A DNA stretch of 22,066 nt from JAVBLV01 sp031553195 (GTDB lineage Bacteria > Bacteroidota > Bacteroidia > Bacteroidales > P3). The translations under genes and the position numbers were made by a program. Positions 5,766-13,932 of this stretch are shown here, one piece after another. The stretch spans positions 1-22,066 of the forward strand of contig JAVBLV010000074.1 in the NCBI GenBank assembly GCA_031553195.1. The letters run 5' to 3'. Each line of letters begins with the position of its first letter. The first letter of the stretch is position 1. Under the pieces are notes generated by a model. The model ran no database searches and was not told the origin of the DNA. It saw only the letters and a program-made list of their open reading frames with translations.

Positions 5766-6562
5766 AAATAGAATTGACCGTTCCGGAACGATGGAACCAG
5801 CTAGATGCGAAACAACTGCTTTTTGTCAGCAATTTGTTTTGTTCCAATCTGAGCGATTTGGAAATAAAAACGATTGCATTTAAACGTTTTACCGGATTGA
5901 AACCGATTGTTTCCACCGGGGGGAACGCTATTTTGTACACACATAAAAAGTACAAGGAACCCTTTGAACTTAGTTCGGAAGAAATTGCCTGGTTTGTACA
6001 AAATAACATGCAATTCCTTACGCAGGAAATTACCGAAATTGCGCCTTTGCAAAAGTTGAAAGGATATACGCATGTGGATGCTCGTTTACGCGGCGCTCCT
6101 TTTCATCAGTATATTGCCTGCGAAAACTACTATCAGGCATTTCTGCACACCAAAAAAGAAAATTTCTTGAACTGTTTGGCCGCTTGTTTCTATACCGACG
6201 GGAAAAACTTTTCCGATTCCATAACGCCTCAAAAAAGCAAACGCTTTGCTTCTCTCAAAAAAGCGGAACGCTACACGGTTTTCCTTTGGTATGCAGGATT
6301 GAAAACCGTTTTCATGCAACATTTTCCTAATTTCTTTGTCCAGGTGCAACCGGACGAGGATAACGAGAAAGAACCGGCGCCTATCAATATGCGTGAACAT
6401 ATTAATAATATGATCCGCAATCTGCATGGGGGCGATGTAACCAAAACGCAAGCCGTTCTCAATACCGAAGTCTGGACCGCCCTGGCCGAATTGGACGCCA
6501 AAGCCCTCGAAGCCAAAGAAACCCGGAAATATATCGATAGACTGAAGAGAAAAGCCCCCTAA
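5762..6562 (+). CDS. Phage protein of unknown role, possible assembly factor
   Basis: The protein has 266 residues and is coupled to the preceding gene by a four-base overlap. It opens with LTVPERWNQLDAKQLLFVSN, a helical start I associate with a recurring Bacteroidales prophage protein, and ends with a conserved-looking helical block (LNTEVWTALAELDAKALEAK) and a basic tail. It shows no catalytic motif or membrane segment. A chaperone or minor connector role is possible from position. The last codons (AAA GCC CCC TAA) come from a dispersed palindromic repeat, so the natural C-terminus may have been altered by the repeat. Confidence 0.65.
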   Translation: MKIELTVPERWNQLDAKQLLFVSNLFCSNLSDLEIKTIAFKRFTGLKPIVSTGGNAILYTHKKYKEPFELSSEEIAWFVQNNMQFLTQEITEIAPLQKLKGYTHVDARLRGAPFHQYIACENYYQAFLHTKKENFLNCLAACFYTDGKNFSDSITPQKSKRFASLKKAERYTVFLWYAGLKTVFMQHFPNFFVQVQPDEDNEKEPAPINMREHINNMIRNLHGGDVTKTQAVLNTEVWTALAELDAKALEAKETRKYIDRLKRKAP

Positions 6563-6668
6563 ATGCCCACCCCTCTTTAATTCTCCCCTAAAGGGAGATA
6601 AAAAGGATTTTTTGATTTGTGGGAGACTTTTAATTCATAGTTCATCATTCATAGTTTATAGTTATAAA
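6552..6668 (+). repeat. Composite repeat: palindrome and heptamers (copy 3)
   Basis: The dispersed palindrome (AAAGCCCCCTAAAT at 6551-6564, then TCTCCC at 6582-6587 pairing with GGGAGA at 6593-6598) supplies the stop codon of the gene before. At 6634-6668 five heptamers lie in tandem (TTCATAG, TTCATCA, TTCATAG, TTTATAG, TTATAAA) and end two bases before the next ATG. The order palindrome then heptamers then start codon is the same as at 4815-4901. Confidence 0.65.
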
Positions 6669-6670
6669 AC

Positions 6671-7156
6671 ATGTTCAACGCACACGCTTATTTTGAAAAC
6701 ATCTGCAAGCGGATGAAATTGACTTCCGAAAAAAAGTACAAGTTTTGCCGTGTAACCGGCATCGACCATTTGGAAGAAACCATACATAATTTTACAAGCG
6801 AAAAGGCTTATTTCTGTATAGATGATACCGAAGACGGCGCAAGCATTAAAAAGGGAGGGGCCTGGTTCGAAAAACGGGCGTATACTATTTTCCTGCTTAA
6901 AAAATTCCCGTTCAACAAAATGGATATGCAAAAAGCCGCTTTGGATGAATGTAGGCAAATTTACCGGAACATCCTTAGCAAGCTGATTGCCGACCGTTCC
7001 CGTTTAGAAAACGAAATGACCTATCTGGATACCGAACGTATTGCCTACCACGAAATACCAGGATATTTTGTTTCGGGTTGCACCGGATTGTACTTCAATA
7101 TAATAATAGAAATCCCGACAAACCTAGTATATGATGGTAACGAATGGGAATCTTAG
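6671..7156 (+). CDS. Probable neck or tail-terminator protein
   Basis: The protein has 161 residues. It lies between connector-type genes and an HK97-gp10-like gene, the usual place for the stopper or tail terminator. It shows alternating strands and helices (KYKFCRVTGIDHLEE, then YTIFLLKKFPF, a long helix with MDMQKAALDECRQIYRNI, and a final YFNIIIEIPTNLVYD), which is compatible with the small alpha-beta fold of tail terminators. No diagnostic motif is seen. The next gene starts inside its last 26 bases. The start follows the heptamer repeats directly. Confidence 0.6.
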   Translation: MFNAHAYFENICKRMKLTSEKKYKFCRVTGIDHLEETIHNFTSEKAYFCIDDTEDGASIKKGGAWFEKRAYTIFLLKKFPFNKMDMQKAALDECRQIYRNILSKLIADRSRLENEMTYLDTERIAYHEIPGYFVSGCTGLYFNIIIEIPTNLVYDGNEWES

Positions 7157-7556
7157 CGCCGATCGTGAAGCCTACATCCGTGCCTGGGCGCAAATGATGA
7201 TTACCATTTGGATGGACAAAATGGCACAGTTTGGTATTGGAGACACAGGGGCTTTGTTGGCTTCGCTGGATGAACAAATAGCGATGCAATCTGGAGGCGA
7301 TGCCGCTAAAATTACTCATATTTTTAACGAATATGGAATTTATGTTGAGCGTGGTACCGGACGGGAAATAAGTAAAGAAAACGGCGGCGACCTTGGTTTT
7401 ACGCCCAACCGAAAAAAGAAGCCATGGTTATCGAAAAAATACTTCAGCAGCGTAATGGTGATCCTGGATAAAATGGCAGAAATGTATGGAGAAGAATTTC
7501 ATGTACTCATGCAAAAAACATTAGGAGATTATAATTTTTACGAAAACATGCGCTAA
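7131..7556 (+). CDS. HK97-gp10-like tail completion protein
   Basis: The protein has 141 residues and overlaps the preceding gene by 26 bases. The pattern is that of HK97-gp10-type proteins: a first helix, GIGDTGALLASL (residues about 35-46), FNEYGIYVERGTGRE (about 65-79, the strand and turn with the GTG signature), KKKPWLSKKYF, and a final long helix. Such proteins act at the head-tail junction. It directly follows the putative tail terminator. Either of two adjacent ATG codons (7131 or 7134) could start it. The stop lies just before late promoter P2. Confidence 0.75.
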   Translation: MMVTNGNLSADREAYIRAWAQMMITIWMDKMAQFGIGDTGALLASLDEQIAMQSGGDAAKITHIFNEYGIYVERGTGREISKENGGDLGFTPNRKKKPWLSKKYFSSVMVILDKMAEMYGEEFHVLMQKTLGDYNFYENMR

Positions 7557-7564
7557 ACGGACTT

Positions 7565-7599
7565 GTCTTTTTTTATCGCATTCAAGACAACCATATTTG
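7565..7599 (+). promoter_or_regulatory. Late promoter P2 (shared motif)
   Basis: GTC (7565-7567), seven T residues (7568-7574), 17 bases, then CATATTTG (7592-7599). The architecture is identical to P1 and P3. No terminator is visible before it, so upstream transcription may also read through. The predicted start lies about ten bases before the ATG at 7617. Confidence 0.7.
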
Positions 7600-7616
7600 C
7601 AGAAAAAAAAATTAAA

Positions 7617-10499
7617 ATGGCGATAGAGAAATCGAGCATACAGACCAAAATTTCTGCCGTAAAGAATGAAACCAGAACAAAAGGTATTACAAAAGACGTA
7701 ATAGCGGAAATTTTTACATTATTATTAGATTTTTTGGGAGAACAGGACGTCAACGCCAATTTGGGTAAAACCAATTTGTCTCAATCTGCCGAAGACAGAA
7801 CGTATACAATTCCATCCGGAAATTTTCTCAGTTTTACTAATGGTTTACAATCTATTCTTTCATTAAATAAAGACTCAATAAGAATATCCCCTGCCGAGAG
7901 AGTTTCATTGTTATCCAAAGCCATTGACCTACTCGCTTCGGACAAAATAAATATTTCCGCCGTTAAGACGACTGTTAAAGGACAAGTTGCATTAGAAAAT
8001 TTAGTTGAATATCCCGATGGGGATAATTCATATTACGTAGTTGTCGTTGAGAATTACACCGGTAATGTAGCGTACAAAAAAATAAGTTCATTCGGCTCAG
8101 GATCCAATCCTGTTACGCAAAATTTGCAGGGAGTAACCGATACGGGCAATAGCACTACGCGGACCATTGTTTGCGCCCGCGCCGTAAATAGTAACGAAGT
8201 AGTTACATTGGGACAGGTAAACGAACTGATGGCCAATTCCGAGAAACTGGAGAAGAAAATTGTAGACGATGAATTGCCGGCAATCGGCGATGCGAAACTT
8301 ATCTATTTAGTTCCTAAAAGGGATGGGGGCGGGAACGATCTGTACGACGAGTATATGTGGATGGGTAATAGCTATGAGTTTATCGGATCGACGGCAACCG
8401 ACATGACGGATTATTACCGGAAAAACGAGACCTATTCGCGCTCCGATATTGACTTGTTGCTTTCGAAAAAAGTAACGGCAGTTGCAGGGATGGGATTATC
8501 TGCTAATAATTTTGATAATGATTATAAAAGGAAAGTAGACCTGCTTTCTTCTGCCGCTCCGGTAACGCAAGACCTGCAACTAATTACGGATAATGGCAAT
8601 AGCACTACAAAGACTATTGTTTGCGCCCGCGCCATAAATAGCAACGAAGTAGTTACACTGGGGCAGGTAAATGAATTGATGGCTAATTCCGAACGGCTTG
8701 AAAAAATTATCGTTGAAGAATTACCCGCAGTAGGTGAAGATAAATATATATACTTTGTCCCAAAAGAAAGTGAAAATGGGACCGATCTGTACGATGAGTA
8801 TATGTGGATGGGAACCCTGTACGAGTTTATCGGATCCACATCAACGGACATGACGGATTATTATAAAAAGACAGAAACTTACTCGCGTCCGGAGTTGGAT
8901 ATATTACTTACTCAAAAAGTTGAGAGAGTTGAAGGCAAGGGATTATCCACTAACGACTACAGCAATGAAGACAAGCAACTGGTTGGGAGCATTTCCGATA
9001 AAGTGGATAAAGTCGCCGGGAAGGCATTGTCGACCAACGATTATACGGATGAGGACAAGCAAAAGGTCGGAACTATTTCTGGTAAAGTGGATAAAGTCGC
9101 CGGAAAGGGATTATCCACTAATGATTACTCTAACGAAGATAAACAACTGGTCGGGAGCATTTCCGGCAAAGTGGACAAAGTAGCCGGAAAGGGATTGTCA
9201 ACCCACGATTTCGACGAAGAGTACAAGCAAAAAGTAGATATATTATCTCCGTTTAAAGTTGTTACACAAACTATCTTTGCGAATCAAACTATCATAAACG
9301 AAAATAAGTGTATTTGCTTTGCCAGGTGCAGTCAGGATCTAAATAAAGCCTCTATTTTAGAGGCCGAACTCGAAATTTCGTTTGCATCATATAAATTTAT
9401 CTATCAGGTTGTTTGTATGAACCATGGATACCCGTCTATAGTTTGTAACGGGAACAGGAATATAACGGGAGGAAATTTTATAAAACAAATAGGTATACTG
9501 ACTATTGGACAGGAAAGGTATTTCGGATTTATTTTTTATCCGTCGGTTGCCGAGCAGGAAGTTACTTTTAAAATAAAAGTAAAGAACAACAGCGGAGGTA
9601 TTGATATTATTAGTACGCTTACATCTCAGGATATTACGGGAAGCGGCCGGAAATGGATCGGCGATGCAGCTCACAGACTTATGATGGTAAGGGATTCGAG
9701 CGGGGATGTATTCAACGATCATGATTTTATAACAAAAAAATACTTCGACCAAAACAAAGATGTGCTATCTGTGCGGATAGACAGGCCGCAGGGTTCGAAC
9801 GGATTCTCCGGATGGATGACTTTGGGCATATTTGAGGGGCATTCGAATTTTGTAAATGGTAAAATTGAAATCAACGCTATTGGCAGGTCATATACTCAGT
9901 CTTTTCAGTTGGAATATGCAATTTCGTTTGTAAAAAGCGGAGATTATTACACCCAAATTGCCGATGCAGACCTGAGAATTACTTCGGGCACAGACGCCTC
10001 TATTGTTACAAAAGCAAGATTAATCTTAGCGCCGGATAACTCCGAATTGATCTGTCTCGATATTTTTATTGATCCATATTTTATTGAGTATTTACAAGTC
10101 GATAAAATAACTTCTTCAGGCAATGATACGCTCAACGTGCAAAGCATTATGCAATCAGCAAGCGGAGCGAATCCATCTAATATGCCGATAAAAGAAATTG
10201 ATTTGACGCGTTACTTTAATCCGGGATCATCATATGGTTTAGCTGCGGGCGGTTGGGATTCTCAATCTTTAACGCAAAGGATTGAAGGAATAAAGTTCGA
10301 TAACTTCGAACAAATTGAATTCCGTTTGCCGGCTCCTACCAATCCAGAAAATGCCAGGGCTTTTTACGATGCGGGACTATATATCGCAGATGGGGAGCAA
10401 ATTTTTGACGATGAAGGTAATTTTGTGGACGGTTCTATTGTATTCGGATGCTTAAATATTCCACAAATTGATATTGACGTATTTATCAAGTTTAATTAA
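7617..10499 (+). CDS. Large repeat-bearing tail fibre or appendage protein
   Basis: The protein has 960 residues. I start at 7617 because the in-frame upstream region is promoter P2. A domain of 150 residues is duplicated (residues 166-315 and 316-465), each copy holding NSNEVVTLGQVNELMANSE and DLYDEYMWMG. Residues 436-547 are four 28-residue units of the form DKVAGKGLSTNDYSNEDKQ, a motif seen in many phage fibres and probably forming a trimeric shaft. A degenerate unit lies near residue 288. The remainder (about 550-960) is strand-rich and non-repetitive, probably the receptor-binding end. It is likely to decide host surface binding. It has no signal peptide or membrane segment. Confidence 0.8.
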   Translation: MAIEKSSIQTKISAVKNETRTKGITKDVIAEIFTLLLDFLGEQDVNANLGKTNLSQSAEDRTYTIPSGNFLSFTNGLQSILSLNKDSIRISPAERVSLLSKAIDLLASDKINISAVKTTVKGQVALENLVEYPDGDNSYYVVVVENYTGNVAYKKISSFGSGSNPVTQNLQGVTDTGNSTTRTIVCARAVNSNEVVTLGQVNELMANSEKLEKKIVDDELPAIGDAKLIYLVPKRDGGGNDLYDEYMWMGNSYEFIGSTATDMTDYYRKNETYSRSDIDLLLSKKVTAVAGMGLSANNFDNDYKRKVDLLSSAAPVTQDLQLITDNGNSTTKTIVCARAINSNEVVTLGQVNELMANSERLEKIIVEELPAVGEDKYIYFVPKESENGTDLYDEYMWMGTLYEFIGSTSTDMTDYYKKTETYSRPELDILLTQKVERVEGKGLSTNDYSNEDKQLVGSISDKVDKVAGKALSTNDYTDEDKQKVGTISGKVDKVAGKGLSTNDYSNEDKQLVGSISGKVDKVAGKGLSTHDFDEEYKQKVDILSPFKVVTQTIFANQTIINENKCICFARCSQDLNKASILEAELEISFASYKFIYQVVCMNHGYPSIVCNGNRNITGGNFIKQIGILTIGQERYFGFIFYPSVAEQEVTFKIKVKNNSGGIDIISTLTSQDITGSGRKWIGDAAHRLMMVRDSSGDVFNDHDFITKKYFDQNKDVLSVRIDRPQGSNGFSGWMTLGIFEGHSNFVNGKIEINAIGRSYTQSFQLEYAISFVKSGDYYTQIADADLRITSGTDASIVTKARLILAPDNSELICLDIFIDPYFIEYLQVDKITSSGNDTLNVQSIMQSASGANPSNMPIKEIDLTRYFNPGSSYGLAAGGWDSQSLTQRIEGIKFDNFEQIEFRLPAPTNPENARAFYDAGLYIADGEQIFDDEGNFVDGSIVFGCLNIPQIDIDVFIKFN
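8112..8921 (+). repeat. Tandem 450-bp domain duplication in the fibre gene
   Basis: The second copy starts at 8562, exactly 450 bases after the first at 8112. Protein identity is high (for example ICARAxNSNEVVTLGQVNEL in each), but many codons differ at the third position, so the duplication is old and kept by selection on the protein. Confidence 0.8.
8922..9257 (+). repeat. Four 84-bp tandem repeats in the fibre gene
   Basis: Units start at 8922, 9006, 9090 and 9174, each encoding 28 residues around GLSTNDYSNEDKQ. Units 1 and 3 encode nearly the same peptide, but with many different codons. The last unit is divergent (STHDFDEEYKQKVD). Confidence 0.85.
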
Positions 10500-10506
10500 T
10501 TGCAGA

Positions 10507-11061
10507 ATGTTGAAAATAAAAAAAATAAGCGATACGACTATCCAAGTGGTCGAAAATGGCAAAGAATATACTTTGCCTAACAAATTTAAAGCTTCGGGCG
10601 TAGAAGGAGAAAATTTTTCCATCTATTCGGAAGTAAAATGCGATAAACAGCATTTCTATACTTCAGTAGAAAGCCTGACAATAAGCGTAGAGACAGAGGA
10701 AAAAGGTTTTACCAAAGTAAAAGATGCCGTCCAATTCTTTAACGAAAATTTTAACATGGGAAGCGAAAACCCGACAACACAAACAGATGATACCCCAGTC
10801 ATAGGATCGGCAACATTATATCCGGATAAGTTCGGAATTGTAGAAGGTGGATATGGATATTTAGTAGAATATCCGGCAATCCAAAATAATGATATAGTAG
10901 ACGTAACGCCGCTTAATAAAAGCTACAATGCATGGATGGCTATAGAGGCGCTTCCTCAAGGAGGTATATATCTCGGTAATGGATTTCTTATTTTCACGAA
11001 ATTCAAGCCAACAAATGAAATCCAGATAAGTTACACCATTCAACATGGGAGGACAGAATGA
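10507..11061 (+). CDS. Hypothetical virion or appendage protein
   Basis: The protein has 184 residues. I use the ATG at 10507; the in-frame upstream start at 10468 would overlap the fibre gene. It appears to be in two parts. An N-terminal beta domain (MLKIKKISDTTIQVVENGKE onward) is joined by a polar linker rich in Thr, Asn and Asp (about 92-105) to a second strand-rich domain ending ISYTIQHG. It overlaps the next gene by four bases and lies between a fibre and a leucine-rich-repeat protein, so a role in the tail tip or fibre attachment is plausible. No family is recognised. Confidence 0.65.
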   Translation: MLKIKKISDTTIQVVENGKEYTLPNKFKASGVEGENFSIYSEVKCDKQHFYTSVESLTISVETEEKGFTKVKDAVQFFNENFNMGSENPTTQTDDTPVIGSATLYPDKFGIVEGGYGYLVEYPAIQNNDIVDVTPLNKSYNAWMAIEALPQGGIYLGNGFLIFTKFKPTNEIQISYTIQHGRTE

Positions 11062-12095
11062 TGGGATTGGTAAGATTGCATAATATCTCCAAAAGTGGCG
11101 CTACGCCGAATGATGATCCTCAACCTCGCTCCGACTGGTTTCAGATAAATGAAATATTTAACGCTGATCCGGCAACTAATAAAAGAGCTATCTACCTTAT
11201 ATTAGATAGCCGCGCAGACATTGTGATAAACAATGCCTATTTGGGAGCCGAAAACACAATATATAAAACATCTGACGGGGCTACCTACGAAGTAGCTCCG
11301 TCAGACGGGTCAATAACGCATATCTGGGATGATTCGAAGGCAAAGCAATGTGCATTAGGCTATAAGACAAGATGGATAATGGTATATAACAATAGCCGTA
11401 ACATCTCTTGCAATATGCGCTATAATGATATTCTTTGGGCGTATATAGGAGATGCGCATTTAATTACAATTCAACAAGACATGTTGACTCCGGTGAATAA
11501 AATTTTAAAATTTTTCTCGACATCTGAAAATACAAGCGCGAATAATTTAAACCTAAGAAACTCATTTAACTCCAGTGAATCATTAGTATCAATAACTATT
11601 CCTAAGGGAGTAACGAGTATTGGACAAAATGCATTTTATGAGTGTCCGGCGTTAGTAGACATATATCTTCCGGAAGGCGTGTTGTCTTTTGGCGCACTCG
11701 CGCTCAAAGGGTGTAAATCGTTAACGTCAATAGTTATTCCAAAAAACGTAACAACTATCGAGCAAGCTGCGTTTGGAGAGTGCAAATCGTTAACGTCAAT
11801 AGTTATTCCAAAAAACGTAACAACTATCGGAAGTGGGATGCTCAGCCTCTGTTATGCGCTACAATCTATAAATATAGAAGAGGGCTATATTATTCCATCA
11901 AATCTAAATATATCAGCATCTCAATGTTTTTCTCTATCATCATTTTATGATTTTGCAAAAAAAGCGGGAGACAATACGGGAAATGTCACAGTAACCATTA
12001 TTTTTGGATCAACAAATCTTGCAAGATTCAACCAAACCGAAGATGGACAATTAGCAATAGCGCTATTAACTAGCAAAAACTACACTTTATCATAA
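11058..12095 (+). CDS. BspA-type leucine-rich-repeat protein, likely adhesion appendage
   Basis: The protein has 345 residues. Residues 1-170 form a strand-rich domain that I do not recognise. Residues about 172-280 hold four to five BspA-type repeats of 23 residues (LVSITIPKGVTSIGQNAFYE, then SLTSIVIPKNVTTI twice). BspA-type repeats are common in surface adhesins of bacteria and protists. Here the gene sits among fibre and lysis genes, has no signal peptide, and overlaps its neighbour, so it is probably a phage-borne appendage that binds host surface. Two repeats are identical over 46 bases, pointing to recent duplication. A moron carried for the host seems less likely without an export signal. 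Confidence 0.8.
   Translation: MMGLVRLHNISKSGATPNDDPQPRSDWFQINEIFNADPATNKRAIYLILDSRADIVINNAYLGAENTIYKTSDGATYEVAPSDGSITHIWDDSKAKQCALGYKTRWIMVYNNSRNISCNMRYNDILWAYIGDAHLITIQQDMLTPVNKILKFFSTSENTSANNLNLRNSFNSSESLVSITIPKGVTSIGQNAFYECPALVDIYLPEGVLSFGALALKGCKSLTSIVIPKNVTTIEQAAFGECKSLTSIVIPKNVTTIGSGMLSLCYALQSINIEEGYIIPSNLNISASQCFSLSSFYDFAKKAGDNTGNVTVTIIFGSTNLARFNQTEDGQLAIALLTSKNYTLS
11715..11829 (+). repeat. Direct repeat in the leucine-rich-repeat gene
   Basis: A 46-base stretch at 11715-11760 recurs without change at 11784-11829, a spacing of 69 bases or 23 codons, equal to one leucine-rich repeat. The copies are identical at the DNA level, unlike the diverged fibre repeats, which indicates recent expansion or gene conversion. 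Confidence 0.85.
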
Positions 12096-12099
12096 AATC

Positions 12100-12342
12100 A
12101 TGGAAACAAAAAAAATAATAACAATAGGATTAAAACCTTCGTTGGGGAAAGTTTTAATAAAAGCAGAAAAAAACGACAAAGGTAATTATGAGAAAAACGG
12201 GGAAAGGTATTTAATCCATAGCTCTGAATTAGTATTCGCCCCTGAATCGGACGCCAAAAATTGGCAGGAGGCGGATAACTTGGATGTTTTTTTAGACGAA
12301 AACGAGTTTCTAAAAATCATTGATTTGCAGGAAACCGAATAA
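12100..12342 (+). CDS. Small hypothetical protein before lysis cassette
   Basis: The protein has 80 residues, starts four bases after the leucine-rich-repeat gene, and is close to the holin. It is acidic at the C-terminus, with strand-like segments (KIITIGLKPSLGKVLIKAEK, YLIHSSELVFA) and no membrane segment. I recognise no family. Gene order is the only hint: it could belong to the appendage genes on the left or the lysis genes on the right. Confidence 0.65.
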   Translation: METKKIITIGLKPSLGKVLIKAEKNDKGNYEKNGERYLIHSSELVFAPESDAKNWQEADNLDVFLDENEFLKIIDLQETE

Positions 12343-12356
12343 TAGCCTTGCTGATT

Positions 12357-12818
12357 ATGGATTCAATTAAACTCATTATTGCAGGAATTATAAGTTCAAT
12401 AATAGCTTATCTGCAACCGGTACATAATGCTATTTTTGTTTTAGCCGGATTGGTGGTTATAGATTTAATATTAGGAATATACACTGATATAAATATTAAT
12501 AAAACTCGCTTCAATTTTAAAAAGGCAATGTTTGCCTGTTTTTATGCCGCTATTTATGCTAGTATAATTGCAAGTACGTTTGTTATTGGGGAACGTATGG
12601 GCGACAAGGACGAAAGCCTGTTGGTAGTAAAAACGCTTACCTATGTATTTATATTTTTTTACATATCAAATATTAACAAAAATTTAAAACGTATTCTCCC
12701 ACATAGCCGAATTATTGCCTTCTTAGATTTTTTTGTCGGCTTGAAATTCATGGAGCGCATACCGGAACTTGGAAAGTTCTTGGAGTATGAAAAAAAAACG
12801 AAAAATAAAAAGATATGA
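12357..12818 (+). CDS. Holin
   Basis: The protein has 153 residues. I use the ATG at 12357 and not the TTG at 12348. Hydrophobic spans lie at about 4-18, 24-43, 57-77 and 89-106, followed by a basic amphipathic C-terminus ending KKTKNKKI. The span NAIFVLAGLVVIDLILGIYT with a charged segment after it is typical of the holin families of Gram-positive and Bacteroidota phages. It would permeabilise the inner membrane at the time of lysis. The endolysin gene starts at its stop codon (ATGA at 12815-12818), forming a compact lysis cassette. Confidence 0.8.
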   Translation: MDSIKLIIAGIISSIIAYLQPVHNAIFVLAGLVVIDLILGIYTDININKTRFNFKKAMFACFYAAIYASIIASTFVIGERMGDKDESLLVVKTLTYVFIFFYISNINKNLKRILPHSRIIAFLDFFVGLKFMERIPELGKFLEYEKKTKNKKI

Positions 12819-13330
12819 AACCAAATGATTTTGTAAAAAAATTCTATCTGTTTGCCAAACAAACGCAAGAAAAAACAGGGATTTCAGCCATTTTTATTTT
12901 GGCGCAAGCAGCTTTGGAAAGCGCTTGGGGCCAATCGGCGCCTGGTAATATGTTTTTTGGCGTAAAAGCTGCAAAAGACACAGCTGAAAACAAACAGCAA
13001 TTGCTTACTACATCCGAAGCGCTTTCGGACGATAAACAAGGAGCCCGTTTTCCTCAAGTAATTTCGATAACAAAGCGCACGGATGGAAAATATTTATATA
13101 GGGTAAAAGACTGGTTCCGCAAGTACGACACGCCGGAAGAATGTTTTTCTGATCATTCCGATTTTTTCTTTAAAAATAAACGTTATTCGGAGGCTTTAAA
13201 GGTGAAAGGCGATCCAAACCGTTTTGCTGAAGAAATTGCCAAGGCGGGGTATGCAACCGACCCAAATTATGCCAACACTTTAAAATCTATTATCCGTACT
13301 ATTGTGAAAGCGCTAGAAGATGAAAAGTAA
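12815..13330 (+). CDS. Glucosaminidase-type endolysin
   Basis: The protein has 171 residues. It carries the FlgJ-like N-acetylglucosaminidase fold (PF01832): the motif AQAALESAWGQSAPGN (residues 30-45) with the likely catalytic Glu35, then MFFGVKA, a middle strand region (YLYRVKDWFRKYDTPEECF), and the C-terminal GYATDPNYANTLKSIIRTI. It should cut the glycan strands of peptidoglycan. There is no signal peptide, so it needs the holin encoded just upstream to reach the wall. It overlaps both neighbours (four bases on the left, 11 on the right). Length and motif order are normal for a single-domain lysin. Confidence 0.9.
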   Translation: MKPNDFVKKFYLFAKQTQEKTGISAIFILAQAALESAWGQSAPGNMFFGVKAAKDTAENKQQLLTTSEALSDDKQGARFPQVISITKRTDGKYLYRVKDWFRKYDTPEECFSDHSDFFFKNKRYSEALKVKGDPNRFAEEIAKAGYATDPNYANTLKSIIRTIVKALEDEK

Positions 13331-13841
13331 ATTACTCATTCTGCTCTATTTTGTCTGTTTCATTACAGCTTGCAAAACGCCCAAAAATGTGGCTTTAAAT
13401 GCTTCTTCCAAGCAGGCAAATAATATTGAAGCAAATGAAAACGGCGTAAATACCAGTAATGCCAATCTTTCAAAAAGAGACAGCGCCGCCGAAAGTACGG
13501 ACGAGGTGATTGTGATCCGCGAGTATGACACAAAACTTCTTCCGGATGCAAAAGGAAATTATCCGCTTAAAAGCGAAACCATTATCGACAGGAATAAACG
13601 GAGTATCACCATTTCCATTACCACGGAAGAAAAGAAAGACAGTTCCGGCTATCAATTTTCTTTTGCCGATAAATCTAAAAATACAACCGATATCAAAGTA
13701 AAAGAAACAGCGCATAAGAGCAATTTTGCCTACATCTATTACAGCTTGCTTATTGTCCTTATTCTTGCAATAGCCGCGTTTATATTTTTTAAAAGGAAAA
13801 AGATTTGCGTATTTTTCCGTCGATTGCTCAATTTGTTCTAA
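13320..13841 (+). CDS. Probable one-piece spanin (u-spanin)
   Basis: The protein has 173 residues. Residues 1-17 form a lipoprotein signal with lipobox ITAC and Cys18 as the lipidation site. Residues 19-135 are a polar periplasmic region. Residues about 136-157 form a single membrane span (FAYIYYSLLIVLILAIAAFI), followed by the positive tail KRKK, which predicts a cytoplasmic C-terminus. An outer-membrane lipid anchor and an inner-membrane span in one protein, next to holin and endolysin, is the u-spanin pattern known from phage T1 gp11, which fuses the two membranes in the last step of lysis. It overlaps the endolysin by 11 bases. The alternative is an unrelated lipoprotein. Confidence 0.75.
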   Translation: MKSKLLILLYFVCFITACKTPKNVALNASSKQANNIEANENGVNTSNANLSKRDSAAESTDEVIVIREYDTKLLPDAKGNYPLKSETIIDRNKRSITISITTEEKKDSSGYQFSFADKSKNTTDIKVKETAHKSNFAYIYYSLLIVLILAIAAFIFFKRKKICVFFRRLLNLF

Positions 13842-13887
13842 TTCCAACTTCGTGTTGCGAATTATTTTTGTTTTTTCATAGTGTGTG

Positions 13888-13920
13888 AAGGCCTTTGCAT
13901 GAATTTGCAAGGGCTTTTTT
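13888..13920 (+). terminator. Terminator after the lysis cassette (T3)
   Basis: AAGGCCTTTGCA (13888-13899) pairs imperfectly with TGCAAGGGCTT (13906-13916), with one mismatch and one bulge, and is followed by six T residues. The late promoter P3 begins 13 bases downstream. Confidence 0.65.
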
Positions 13921-13932
13921 GTTCCACCTGTT

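Noticed and set aside
8922..9257. CRISPR array reading of the regular 84-base repeats
   Set aside because: The units are contiguous, coding and have no spacers.
7617..12095. Diversity-generating retroelement acting on the fibre or repeat genes
   Set aside because: No reverse transcriptase, accessory gene or template-repeat pair with adenine-specific changes is present in the window.
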